Below are positions 1 to 6,926 of a stretch of DNA of 64,000 nucleotides, in pieces. How positions within the stretch are numbered: the stretch's first letter is position 1; each line of letters opens with the position of its first letter. The translations under genes and the position numbers were made by a program. The DNA lies in NCBI GenBank assembly GCA_017446225.1, contig JAFSRH010000016.1, forward strand, positions 1 to 64,000, in the 5' to 3' direction. This stretch comes from Oscillibacter sp. (lineage in GTDB: Bacteria > Bacillota > Clostridia > Oscillospirales > Oscillospiraceae). A model generated the notes under the pieces. It saw nothing but the letters and a program-made list of their open reading frames with translations. It searched no databases and was not told the origin of the DNA.

Positions 1-408
1 GTGTTCAATATTAATCCCAGCCGCGTTACGCACGCTATTCATGATATTCTTCACCTTCCGTTTATCGCTTATAACCCGCAAAAAACGTACCGAACGGTGA
101 ACGCTCTTGCCGCGAGTCAACCGTGGAATGATGGTGAGCGCGTTGGAACGGTTGTCTTTGCGCCCTACAAACACAATCAGAATATCTATTGTAAAGAAGA
201 CTTTTCCTCTGCTGAGGTCGTTCCGTTCGAGTTTCTGAACATTCCGATTCCTAAAGGCTATCAGCGGATACTGACTACAATTTATGGTGACTATATGCGT
301 TTTCCACCTGTCGAAATCCGCGGCACATGGCACAATTTCACCTTTGAACCGGATATTCCGTATATGGAATACTGTAAAGACTTTCACAATACCCCCCCCC
401 CGGTGTGA
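1..408 (+). CDS. LicD family phosphotransferase, C-terminal part (5' end outside window)
   Basis: This is the last 135 residues of a LicD-type protein; the reading frame is open at the window edge, so the GTG at position 1 is not a credible start. Residues 75-130 (PFEFLNIPIPKGYQRILTTI, then YGDY..FPP and FEPDIPYMEYCKDF) closely match the C-terminal part of the complete LicD protein encoded just downstream (PFENITVPVPCGYDHILTQI and YGNYMEFPP). LicD proteins transfer phosphocholine or similar phospho-substituents from a CDP/CMP-activated donor to cell-surface glycans. The 3' end carries a run of ten C residues (392-401) four codons before the TGA stop, a possible slippage site. The acceptor and donor cannot be read from the sequence. 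Confidence 0.75.
   Translation: MFNINPSRVTHAIHDILHLPFIAYNPQKTYRTVNALAASQPWNDGERVGTVVFAPYKHNQNIYCKEDFSSAEVVPFEFLNIPIPKGYQRILTTIYGDYMRFPPVEIRGTWHNFTFEPDIPYMEYCKDFHNTPPPV
392..401 (+). repeat. Homopolymeric C10 tract in the licD-like gene
   Basis: Ten consecutive C residues encode the terminal Pro-Pro-Pro of the upstream LicD protein. In the present C10 state translation stops at 406-408. Loss of one C would move the ribosome into a frame that stays open to a TGA at 491-493, which overlaps the ATG at 490 of the next licD gene. Tracts of this kind are classical slipped-strand sites, but they are also prone to sequencing error. Confidence 0.7.
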
Positions 409-489
409 AGTAAAAACACTTTATGTCTCTGTCTGCGTTGTCTCCCTGATGTACGCTTTATCATACGAGTCCTTGGATTGGAGGCTCGC

Positions 490-1428
490 ATGATGAATTA
501 CGACATGGATTTCATTCAGCCGGAAACGCGGTGCGACTGGCCTGTATCTACGCTGACAAAAAAGGTGTGGTATGTGCAGTTGGATTTGATGAAACAGCTT
601 GACGCTGTCTGTACCCGACATCAGCTCAAATGGTTTCCTATGTGGGGTACGCTTCTTGGCGCCGTCCGACATCAGGGGTTTATTCCGTGGGACGATGATG
701 TTGATATTGTTATGCCGCGGGAAGATTACGAGCGTTTTTTGTCCGTCTGCGCCTCGGAGATTGCATATCCGTACTTCCTGCAAACAACGTTAAGCGATGA
801 AGAGTGCTTCTATATGTGGGTCAGTCTCCGAAACTCCGAGACCACCGGAAACCGCGCAAGTTGCCTGACGAAAAGGCAGAACAATGGAATCGGCATTGAT
901 ATTATGCCCTTGGATGGTTGTGAATCAATTCCCATTCTGTACAAAATCAGCCGTTTTCCTGTCCGCATCGTCTCGGTGCTGGCGAATACGTACGCGAATG
1001 ATTTTAACAGAGGGAACATTGCCCGCGTTCTGCGGCGGATTCTACGCTTTACAGGCTTCGATTATAAGAAAGCCTATGTCTGGGCGGAGAAGCGCAACCG
1101 GACATTTACGGGTGACAAGTACTGCAAAGTCGCTTTTCGCGCCCACGCGGACCCCTTGACAAAGGTCATTGAACGCGATATGTGGGACAAAGCCGATTTT
1201 CAGGAGGTTGTCCGAATGCCCTTTGAAAACATCACGGTTCCCGTTCCATGCGGCTATGACCACATCCTTACCCAAATATACGGGAACTACATGGAGTTTC
1301 CGCCGCTGGACAAGCGGCAGGGGAAACACGACGTTATCTTTGACCCTGATACGCCTTATCGGGAATATTGCAAGCGACTGAAAACGGAAGCGGATTTGAC
1401 AAGTTCGCTTGCCGGAAAAATTGAGTAG
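490..1428 (+). CDS. LicD family phosphotransferase
   Basis: A complete LicD-family protein of 312 residues. The nucleotidyltransferase-fold signature is clear at residues 51-80: WGTLLGAVRHQGFIPWDDD followed by VDIVMP. The aspartates in the DDDVD stretch are the expected metal ligands. The start is placed at ATG 490, five bases after GGAGG at 480-484; ATG 493 is equally possible, and the in-frame TTG at 478 would precede the Shine-Dalgarno. LicD enzymes attach phosphocholine-like groups to teichoic acids, LPS or capsule. No choline uptake or choline kinase gene is in the window, whereas a phosphonate pathway with CTP-type nucleotidyltransferases lies downstream in the same direction. An activated phosphonate is therefore a plausible donor (inference). 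Confidence 0.88.
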   Translation: MMNYDMDFIQPETRCDWPVSTLTKKVWYVQLDLMKQLDAVCTRHQLKWFPMWGTLLGAVRHQGFIPWDDDVDIVMPREDYERFLSVCASEIAYPYFLQTTLSDEECFYMWVSLRNSETTGNRASCLTKRQNNGIGIDIMPLDGCESIPILYKISRFPVRIVSVLANTYANDFNRGNIARVLRRILRFTGFDYKKAYVWAEKRNRTFTGDKYCKVAFRAHADPLTKVIERDMWDKADFQEVVRMPFENITVPVPCGYDHILTQIYGNYMEFPPLDKRQGKHDVIFDPDTPYREYCKRLKTEADLTSSLAGKIE

Positions 1429-1454
1429 CGCATTGCGTTCAAGGGAGGGATTGT

Positions 1455-1919
1455 GTGCCGTATATTGTTTGCTTTTTTCTGATAATGCTGTCTTTTATAT
1501 TCAGAAAATCAAAAGTTGTTGCGGTTTGCGACGCCCTTTTCATGTGGACGCTTGGCGCGTTCAATTATTACAACCCTGACTATGGGACTTACGTGCGTGC
1601 CTACAACAACTTTGCAAGCGCCAACACCATTAAACTGGAAATTGGATTTAACCTTGTGTGCAGGTTTTTCAATTCCTTACATTTGCCTTATAATTACGCT
1701 CTTGGCTTTATGCTTGGAATCAGTATGTTGCTTCTGTACATGTTTTTCATAAAAATGTCCAGTTACCCCGCAATGGCCATGGCGTTATATATGATATTTT
1801 GTTCAAGCGATTCCGTACAGATTAGAAATCTCGTGATGTATTCTATAGTAGCGTACGCCACTTGTTTCATTTGCGATTCCAAGGAACGCAAGACGCCCTT
1901 AGTAAGGAGCGCAATATGA
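1455..1919 (+). CDS. Truncated EpsG-type polysaccharide polymerase (154 aa)
   Basis: A short hydrophobic protein that aligns with the N-terminal part of the full EpsG-family protein encoded next. Shared landmarks are F.KSKV near the start, a YGTY/TEAY-type motif after NPD or ENAD, a long loop ending in IGFNL/EPAFL, then YPAMAMALY versus YPALMMCLY and the VQIRN/IQIRN motif. It ends shortly after the equivalent of residue 160 of its neighbour, so roughly half of the usual protein is missing. The start is GTG 1455, six bases after AAGGGAGG. The stop overlaps the next start as ATGA (1916-1919). It is probably a remnant of a tandem duplication or of recombination between two polymerases; it may be non-functional or may act with its neighbour. 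Confidence 0.7.
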   Translation: MPYIVCFFLIMLSFIFRKSKVVAVCDALFMWTLGAFNYYNPDYGTYVRAYNNFASANTIKLEIGFNLVCRFFNSLHLPYNYALGFMLGISMLLLYMFFIKMSSYPAMAMALYMIFCSSDSVQIRNLVMYSIVAYATCFICDSKERKTPLVRSAI

Positions 1920-3025
1920 TTGTATGGATATTGCTTGTGACCTTAGTCACGCTGTGCTTTTTGTTTCCCAAAAGCAAGGTCGCATACGCTTTGATGCTGG
2001 CGTTTACGTTCATTGTCATGGCGTTTAACACAGAAAATGCTGATACGGAAGCCTATCAATTTGTCTATGAGCATTATGACTACATCATTCATAATCTCAA
2101 AGAAGTTTCCACTACCTATGTGATGGAACCGGCATTTCTCATTTTGGTACGCGTCTTTAGTTCAGCTTTTAAGTGTTCATTTGGGAATTTTCATTTTTTC
2201 CTGTCCGTGGTCACTATAGGGGGAATGGGAATTTTTCTTAACAAATATTCTAAGTATCCAGCGTTGATGATGTGCTTATACTTTATATCCCCTTTTTTTC
2301 CTTGTGACGTTATTCAAATTCGGAATTTCATCGCGGAAGTCATTGTCGCTCACGCGCTGTACGCTCTTTTACAGTCGGAGCGGCAGGGTCGACGTGAAAT
2401 CATAGAGTATATCGTCAAAATACTTATTGCCGCCACATTTCATGTGATTTCTTTGAGTTATTTGCTCGTCTTGCTAATCTGTTATATTCGCAAGCCTCCG
2501 CAACTGAAATTGGTTTCGCTTGCGTTATGCTGTTCAGTTGGAATATTGCCGTGGTTTGTGGCGCGTTTTTTGGGTTCTTTTGCGCTCAAAGCAAGCGGTT
2601 ATCTCAGCGCCCAACATACGGTCTGGCACTATAAATCCGTTTTGATGATTTTGGTTATTATTGCCGACCTGTTCGTTATTCGCTACTTCTCCCGTCATTC
2701 CGGAACCTATACGGAATTTACGCGGCCGCTGATGAAAAAAAAAGACGCGTTTATATCGAGAATGTATCAGTTGCATATCCTTTATCTCTTTGTCGTTCCG
2801 GCTATTCCGTTATTCAGTTTTAGCCTGTATAGAATCCCCAGAAACTTTCTGATATTGGATTATCTCTGCTACTCCTATTACCTTCAAGGGAAACGTTCCG
2901 GCAGGATTGATTTCATAGCGTTTTTCTATTTAATTACCGGCGTCTACTGGTCCGCCGCGAATATGATTTCGCAATGGAACGTAGTTCTTCAAAACAACAT
3001 TCTCTTGGGTTCCTTATGGTTTTAG
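1916..3025 (+). CDS. EpsG family polysaccharide polymerase-like membrane protein
   Basis: A 369-residue polytopic membrane protein with about ten hydrophobic segments and the EpsG-family features of an extracellular loop containing TEAYQFVYE, a PAFLILVR stretch and the DVIQIRN motif. EpsG proteins resemble Wzy polymerases and are thought to join repeat units of exopolysaccharide at the membrane. The start is ATG 1916, preceded by TAAGGAGC and overlapping the upstream stop as ATGA, so translation is probably coupled. The longer frame back to 1862 overlaps the upstream gene and is unlikely. Its place between LicD, glycosyltransferases and a flippase supports a role in assembling a surface polymer. 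Confidence 0.8.
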   Translation: MIVWILLVTLVTLCFLFPKSKVAYALMLAFTFIVMAFNTENADTEAYQFVYEHYDYIIHNLKEVSTTYVMEPAFLILVRVFSSAFKCSFGNFHFFLSVVTIGGMGIFLNKYSKYPALMMCLYFISPFFPCDVIQIRNFIAEVIVAHALYALLQSERQGRREIIEYIVKILIAATFHVISLSYLLVLLICYIRKPPQLKLVSLALCCSVGILPWFVARFLGSFALKASGYLSAQHTVWHYKSVLMILVIIADLFVIRYFSRHSGTYTEFTRPLMKKKDAFISRMYQLHILYLFVVPAIPLFSFSLYRIPRNFLILDYLCYSYYLQGKRSGRIDFIAFFYLITGVYWSAANMISQWNVVLQNNILLGSLWF

Positions 3026-3045
3026 CTCCAATGGAGGTGTTATTT

Positions 3046-3888
3046 ATGACGCTCGCGGGCGTTGTGACGTACAATCCCGATATGGCGCGCTTGGAACTCG
3101 CCTTACGCTCCGTCCGCTCTCAGGTCGATGAAATTATAATAGCGGATAATCATTCTTCCAACGCGGATGAAATCTCCCGCCTGTGCGCGCAGATGAATAT
3201 TTCTTTGCTCCGCAACGCTTCCAACGTGGGCTTGGCTGGTGCGCTGAATCAGATTTTCCGCGCTTCGGATAATCGTTACGACTGGGTCCTGACTATGGAC
3301 CAGGACAGCGTTTTTCCTCCTGACTATGTGCAAAAAGCCATGCGTTACGCGGATATTTCGGAAGTCGGCTTGATTTGCTCCGGCTACCGGGAATCCAATC
3401 TGAAAAAGACCCCCTCGTACGGAAAGAGCGAGCCTTGGCAATACGTGAAAAGGGCGATTACGTCCGGGGCGGTTGTGCGGTTCGCCGCATATGAGGCGGC
3501 GGGCGGTTACGATGAATTATTGTTTACGGATTACGTGGACTTTGATTTCTCCATACGCCTGCGACAGCGCGGCTACAGGATTTTGCGCATGAACGACACG
3601 CCCTTTGAACATGAGTTGGGGCAGTCGGAAACAAAACGCTTCCTGTTTTTCCGTTTCCGATTCACAAGGCACAGTCTCGTCCGGGAAGAGCTGATTGGAA
3701 AAAGTATGGTTATCTTTATGCGGCTCTATTTAGGAAAGGAACCTCTGTGGAAAGATATATTGTCCATTTGTAAATACTTCCTTCTGACGTTGCTGTATGA
3801 CGACAAGCGCTGGGCCAAAATCCGCGTGCGGCTCAAAGGTATGCGCGATGGCTTCAAGATTCCTGGAGAAAGCCTTCGTAAGCAATGA
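3046..3888 (+). CDS. Family 2 glycosyltransferase, rhamnosyltransferase-like
   Basis: A 280-residue GT2 (GT-A fold) enzyme. The nucleotide-sugar site is visible as VVTYNPD at residues 6-12, ADNHSSN at 33-39, NVGLAGALNQ at 60-69 and the metal-binding DQD at 85-87 in a TMDQDS context typical of RfbF/WbbL-like rhamnosyltransferases. A GGYDELLFTDYVDFDF acceptor-side motif follows. ATG 3046 is chosen because GGAGG lies eight bases upstream at 3033-3037; the longer frame overlaps the EpsG gene. The dTDP-rhamnose genes at 11177-14796 would supply a fitting donor (inference). It probably acts at the cytoplasmic face of the membrane on a lipid-linked acceptor. Confidence 0.85.
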   Translation: MTLAGVVTYNPDMARLELALRSVRSQVDEIIIADNHSSNADEISRLCAQMNISLLRNASNVGLAGALNQIFRASDNRYDWVLTMDQDSVFPPDYVQKAMRYADISEVGLICSGYRESNLKKTPSYGKSEPWQYVKRAITSGAVVRFAAYEAAGGYDELLFTDYVDFDFSIRLRQRGYRILRMNDTPFEHELGQSETKRFLFFRFRFTRHSLVREELIGKSMVIFMRLYLGKEPLWKDILSICKYFLLTLLYDDKRWAKIRVRLKGMRDGFKIPGESLRKQ

Positions 3889-3916
3889 CTAATTCGAGAT
3901 ATAGTTGGGGTGGGTT

Positions 3917-5062
3917 ATGGACGATGCTGTGAAGAAAGAGGCGCTGATTATTTCCTATTTCGGGTGGTACGAGCGCCGGATTGCCCCGATTCGGGAACTC
4001 TTGCTTCCGAAATATCATGTGACGGTGCTTTTGTCAGATTACGACCACCTAAAAAAGGCGTATAGAACGGAAAGAGAATCGGCGTGTGTTTATCTCCATG
4101 TGCCGCCCTATCGGAAGAATATTTCTGTACGGCGGATTCTGTCCCATCTGTTCTTTGGGCTTTCCGTCAGCAGAGAGATCGACAGACTACAGCCGGACTT
4201 GATTTACCTGCTCATGCCCCCGAACAATACCGCTGCGTTCTGCCTACGCTACCGGAAACGGCACCCGGAGTGCCTCTACTATGTGGATCTCATTGATATG
4301 TGGCCTGAATCGCTTCTCTCCAGGCGCTTTAAAAATTCCCCGCCGGCTCGCCTGTGGTCCAAAATGCGGGATGAGAGCGTTGGAGCGGCGGACCATGTGT
4401 TTACGGAGTGCGATTTTTACAGAGACGCTCTGGCCTCTGTCATCGGAGACCCGGAACGCGCCACGACACTACATTTGTTTCTGAACCAAACGGATGAGGA
4501 GTACGCGATAGTTCTGCGGCAAGTAGAGGAGTCCCAACGCGCAGAAAAGCGCTTGCGTCTCGCGTATCTGGGAAGTATCAACCACATCATCGACATTGAG
4601 GGCATTTGCAACGTTACGACCGCGTTAATACAACGCGGCTACACGGTGGAGGTCAGAATCATCGGAGACGGCGAAAACCGGGAGCTGTTGCTCGAACGCT
4701 TGCGGGAAAGCGGAGCGGAAGTCCGTTATTTTGGGAAGATTTTTGACCAAAAGGAAAAAATTAAACTCCTCGGCTCCTGCGATTACGGCTTTAACATGAT
4801 GAAACAGGAAGTGTCCGTGGGTTTGACCATCAAAAGTCTGGACTATCTTTCTATGGGAATCCCGCTGATTAACAATATTCCTGGCGATACGTGGAATTTT
4901 GTGAAACGGGACGGAATCGGCGTGAATGTTGACGCCTCGGCGGAATGTGTCGTTGAGAAACTGGAACGCCCCATAGACAGGAACGCTGTTTTGAAGTTTT
5001 TCAGGCGGACATTTTCACGGGACGGATTTCAACAAAAAGCGGCGGAACATATGACAACGTAA
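3917..5062 (+). CDS. Family 4 glycosyltransferase
   Basis: A 381-residue GT-B fold glycosyltransferase of the GT4 group. The N-terminal domain carries the ISYFGW start and the DLIDMWPESLL motif near residue 118 common in WbuB-like enzymes. The C-terminal donor-binding domain has LAYLGSI, RIIGDGENRELLL, an EVRYFGKI segment, and SVGLTIKSLDYLSMGIPLI where GT4 enzymes place their nucleotide-sugar contact. ATG 3917 is preferred over TTG 3905, although the upstream Shine-Dalgarno is weak (GGGGTGGG). It lies between the GT2 gene and the flippase gene. The transferred sugar cannot be predicted. Confidence 0.82.
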   Translation: MDDAVKKEALIISYFGWYERRIAPIRELLLPKYHVTVLLSDYDHLKKAYRTERESACVYLHVPPYRKNISVRRILSHLFFGLSVSREIDRLQPDLIYLLMPPNNTAAFCLRYRKRHPECLYYVDLIDMWPESLLSRRFKNSPPARLWSKMRDESVGAADHVFTECDFYRDALASVIGDPERATTLHLFLNQTDEEYAIVLRQVEESQRAEKRLRLAYLGSINHIIDIEGICNVTTALIQRGYTVEVRIIGDGENRELLLERLRESGAEVRYFGKIFDQKEKIKLLGSCDYGFNMMKQEVSVGLTIKSLDYLSMGIPLINNIPGDTWNFVKRDGIGVNVDASAECVVEKLERPIDRNAVLKFFRRTFSRDGFQQKAAEHMTT

Positions 5063-5077
5063 GGAAAGTGTGCGTCT

Positions 5078-6664
5078 ATGGATATCCCGAAGGAAAAACG
5101 CAGCCACTGGGTAATGGACAGTGTGGCCATCAGCGCACTGGTGTTGCTGGGGAAGGCGCTGGGTTTCGTCAAGGAAATGGTCATTGCCTCTTTCTTTGGC
5201 GCGAACGTTGGCACCGATACATTTTTTGCGGCGGAGAATTTCATTTCCAATCTCAGTCTCATCATCGGGAGCGCCGCGAGTTCCGTAATCATCACCCATT
5301 ATATCAAGTTGAACTGTCAGGAAAGCGCAGAAAGAACAAAAAATCTGATGCGGGAAAGTTTTCTGGCCTTCACTGTTCTTGCTCTGATACTCGTCTGCGT
5401 CTGCGCCCTGCTCTCCCCGTGGATTGCGCGGATGATTGGCCTGTCTTATAACGCGGCGCAACAGAACGATTTGATTCGCTTCCTTGTGTTGATGTCGCCT
5501 ATTATCCTGCTGAACGTTCTGAGCGGCGTGGCGGGGGGATATCTGGACGCCAACAAGCGCTTCCTTCCGGGGCGGACGCGAAGCCTGTTTATCAGCGTTT
5601 CAATTATTGCCTTTTTGTTTCTGTTTCATGAGCGTTTCGGGCTATATTCGCTTTCTATCGCCTATGTAGTTGCTTCCCTGCTTCACTCTGCGTTTGTACT
5701 CTCTTTGACGCTTCCCTACGTTGGAGTACAACTGCTCAACCCATTCCGTGACCCGGAGTTTCGGCACATGCTCAAGCGCTATTTCCCGTTGCTCGCGGGG
5801 ATTTCTGTAACCAATTTCGGCCATATCATCGACAAAATCATAGCTTCCGCGCTGGAGGAGGGAAACGTTTCGTTTCTGCACTATGGACAGGCAATCAGCG
5901 GCGATGTGATAAGTACGCTATTTGTCACGTCCATTGGAAGCGTATTGCTCACGTCTTTAACAGAGAACGTGGCCTCCCAGCGGGGAGAGGTTGTGCTTGA
6001 GCAAGTGCGTTATGTGCTGTGCGCAATGCTGGCGATTACCCTGCCGTTATCGGCCCTGTACTTGATTGAGGGACAGGATTTAATTCGGCTCGCGTTTGAA
6101 CACGGAAATTTCAACATGGAACATACGCGAACCGTGGCAGTGGTCGCGTCCTGCTACGCCTTGGGCTTCCCGTTCCTCGCAATAAGGGACGCGCTGACGA
6201 GGGCGCATTATGCCTACCGGGACACCTTTCGTCCCATGATAAACAGTATCATTGGCGTGTGTGTCAACATACTCGGGAGTGTGTATCTGTCCAGATTCTT
6301 CGGGGTTTCAGGCATTGCGGTGGCCACCAGTTTTTCTCTACTGGTGATTTCGATAATTTCTCTGGTAACACTAAAACGTCACATGGGGCAGCTTTTGCTC
6401 AACAGAAAATTGTTGTTTGACTGCTTAAAAATCCTGTCGGGCGCGTGCTGTTCCTTCCTGGGCGGGTACTGGCTGTATGTTCGTATGGCGGAGCAGGGGT
6501 ATGTTCTCAGAATGTGCGTGGTTTCCATTATCATGCTCTGCATCTACGGAATCATTTTGTTTTTGACGAGGGAACGCATTGAGGCCTACATTGTCCAATG
6601 GGCGATTGCGCGATGGAAGTCAAAAACGGACAACAACGGAAAACACCAGTTTCCCAGTTTTTAG
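5078..6664 (+). CDS. MurJ/MviN-type lipid-linked oligosaccharide flippase
   Basis: A 528-residue integral membrane protein with about fourteen hydrophobic helices, of the MviN/MurJ branch of the MOP superfamily. Landmarks are LGKALGFVKEMVIASFFG (residues 23-40), the TDTFFAAENF motif, SPIILLNVLSGVAGGYLDAN and ALTRAHYAYRDT. MurJ flips lipid II, but copies inside polysaccharide clusters probably flip polyprenyl-linked repeat units, and that is the likely role here. ATG 5078 follows AAGGAAAG with good spacing. The cytoplasmic tail is lysine-rich and short. Whether it serves peptidoglycan or this cluster cannot be settled from the sequence; its position favours the cluster. Confidence 0.85.
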   Translation: MDIPKEKRSHWVMDSVAISALVLLGKALGFVKEMVIASFFGANVGTDTFFAAENFISNLSLIIGSAASSVIITHYIKLNCQESAERTKNLMRESFLAFTVLALILVCVCALLSPWIARMIGLSYNAAQQNDLIRFLVLMSPIILLNVLSGVAGGYLDANKRFLPGRTRSLFISVSIIAFLFLFHERFGLYSLSIAYVVASLLHSAFVLSLTLPYVGVQLLNPFRDPEFRHMLKRYFPLLAGISVTNFGHIIDKIIASALEEGNVSFLHYGQAISGDVISTLFVTSIGSVLLTSLTENVASQRGEVVLEQVRYVLCAMLAITLPLSALYLIEGQDLIRLAFEHGNFNMEHTRTVAVVASCYALGFPFLAIRDALTRAHYAYRDTFRPMINSIIGVCVNILGSVYLSRFFGVSGIAVATSFSLLVISIISLVTLKRHMGQLLLNRKLLFDCLKILSGACCSFLGGYWLYVRMAEQGYVLRMCVVSIIMLCIYGIILFLTRERIEAYIVQWAIARWKSKTDNNGKHQFPSF

Positions 6665-6926
6665 GATGTGCCTCCGTTGAAAAGTTCAAAAATTCGGTCA
6701 TTCATTTAAAAAGTTGCGACATTTTAAGGCGCTAAAACTGCGGCTGTATTTTTGAGGCTTTAGGGGTGTCCTCCTAAAGTGGAAAAAAATTCGGACCCGG
6801 TTCATTTTTGCCCGAACCATGCGCTTTTTGAGCAAACTATGTGCGCTCAAAAACTTGGAAGCTGATGAGAGGAAAATAAAAATCGTTTGAATATCATGCG
6901 ATTTTATGTGTTTTAGGAGAGCTTTT
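6665..6926 (+). other. 262-bp intergenic region with two inverted repeats before the phosphonate genes
   Basis: No gene is supported here. It is the longest gene-free stretch inside the polysaccharide cluster. CTTTAGG (6758-6764) pairs with CCTAAAG (6773-6779). TTTTTGAGC (6825-6833) pairs with GCTCAAAAA (6845-6853) across an 11-nt loop. The first could be part of a weak terminator after the flippase, and the second an operator or a transcript hairpin. No convincing -35/-10 pair was found. The next gene has TAGGAGAG as its Shine-Dalgarno. Confidence 0.45.
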
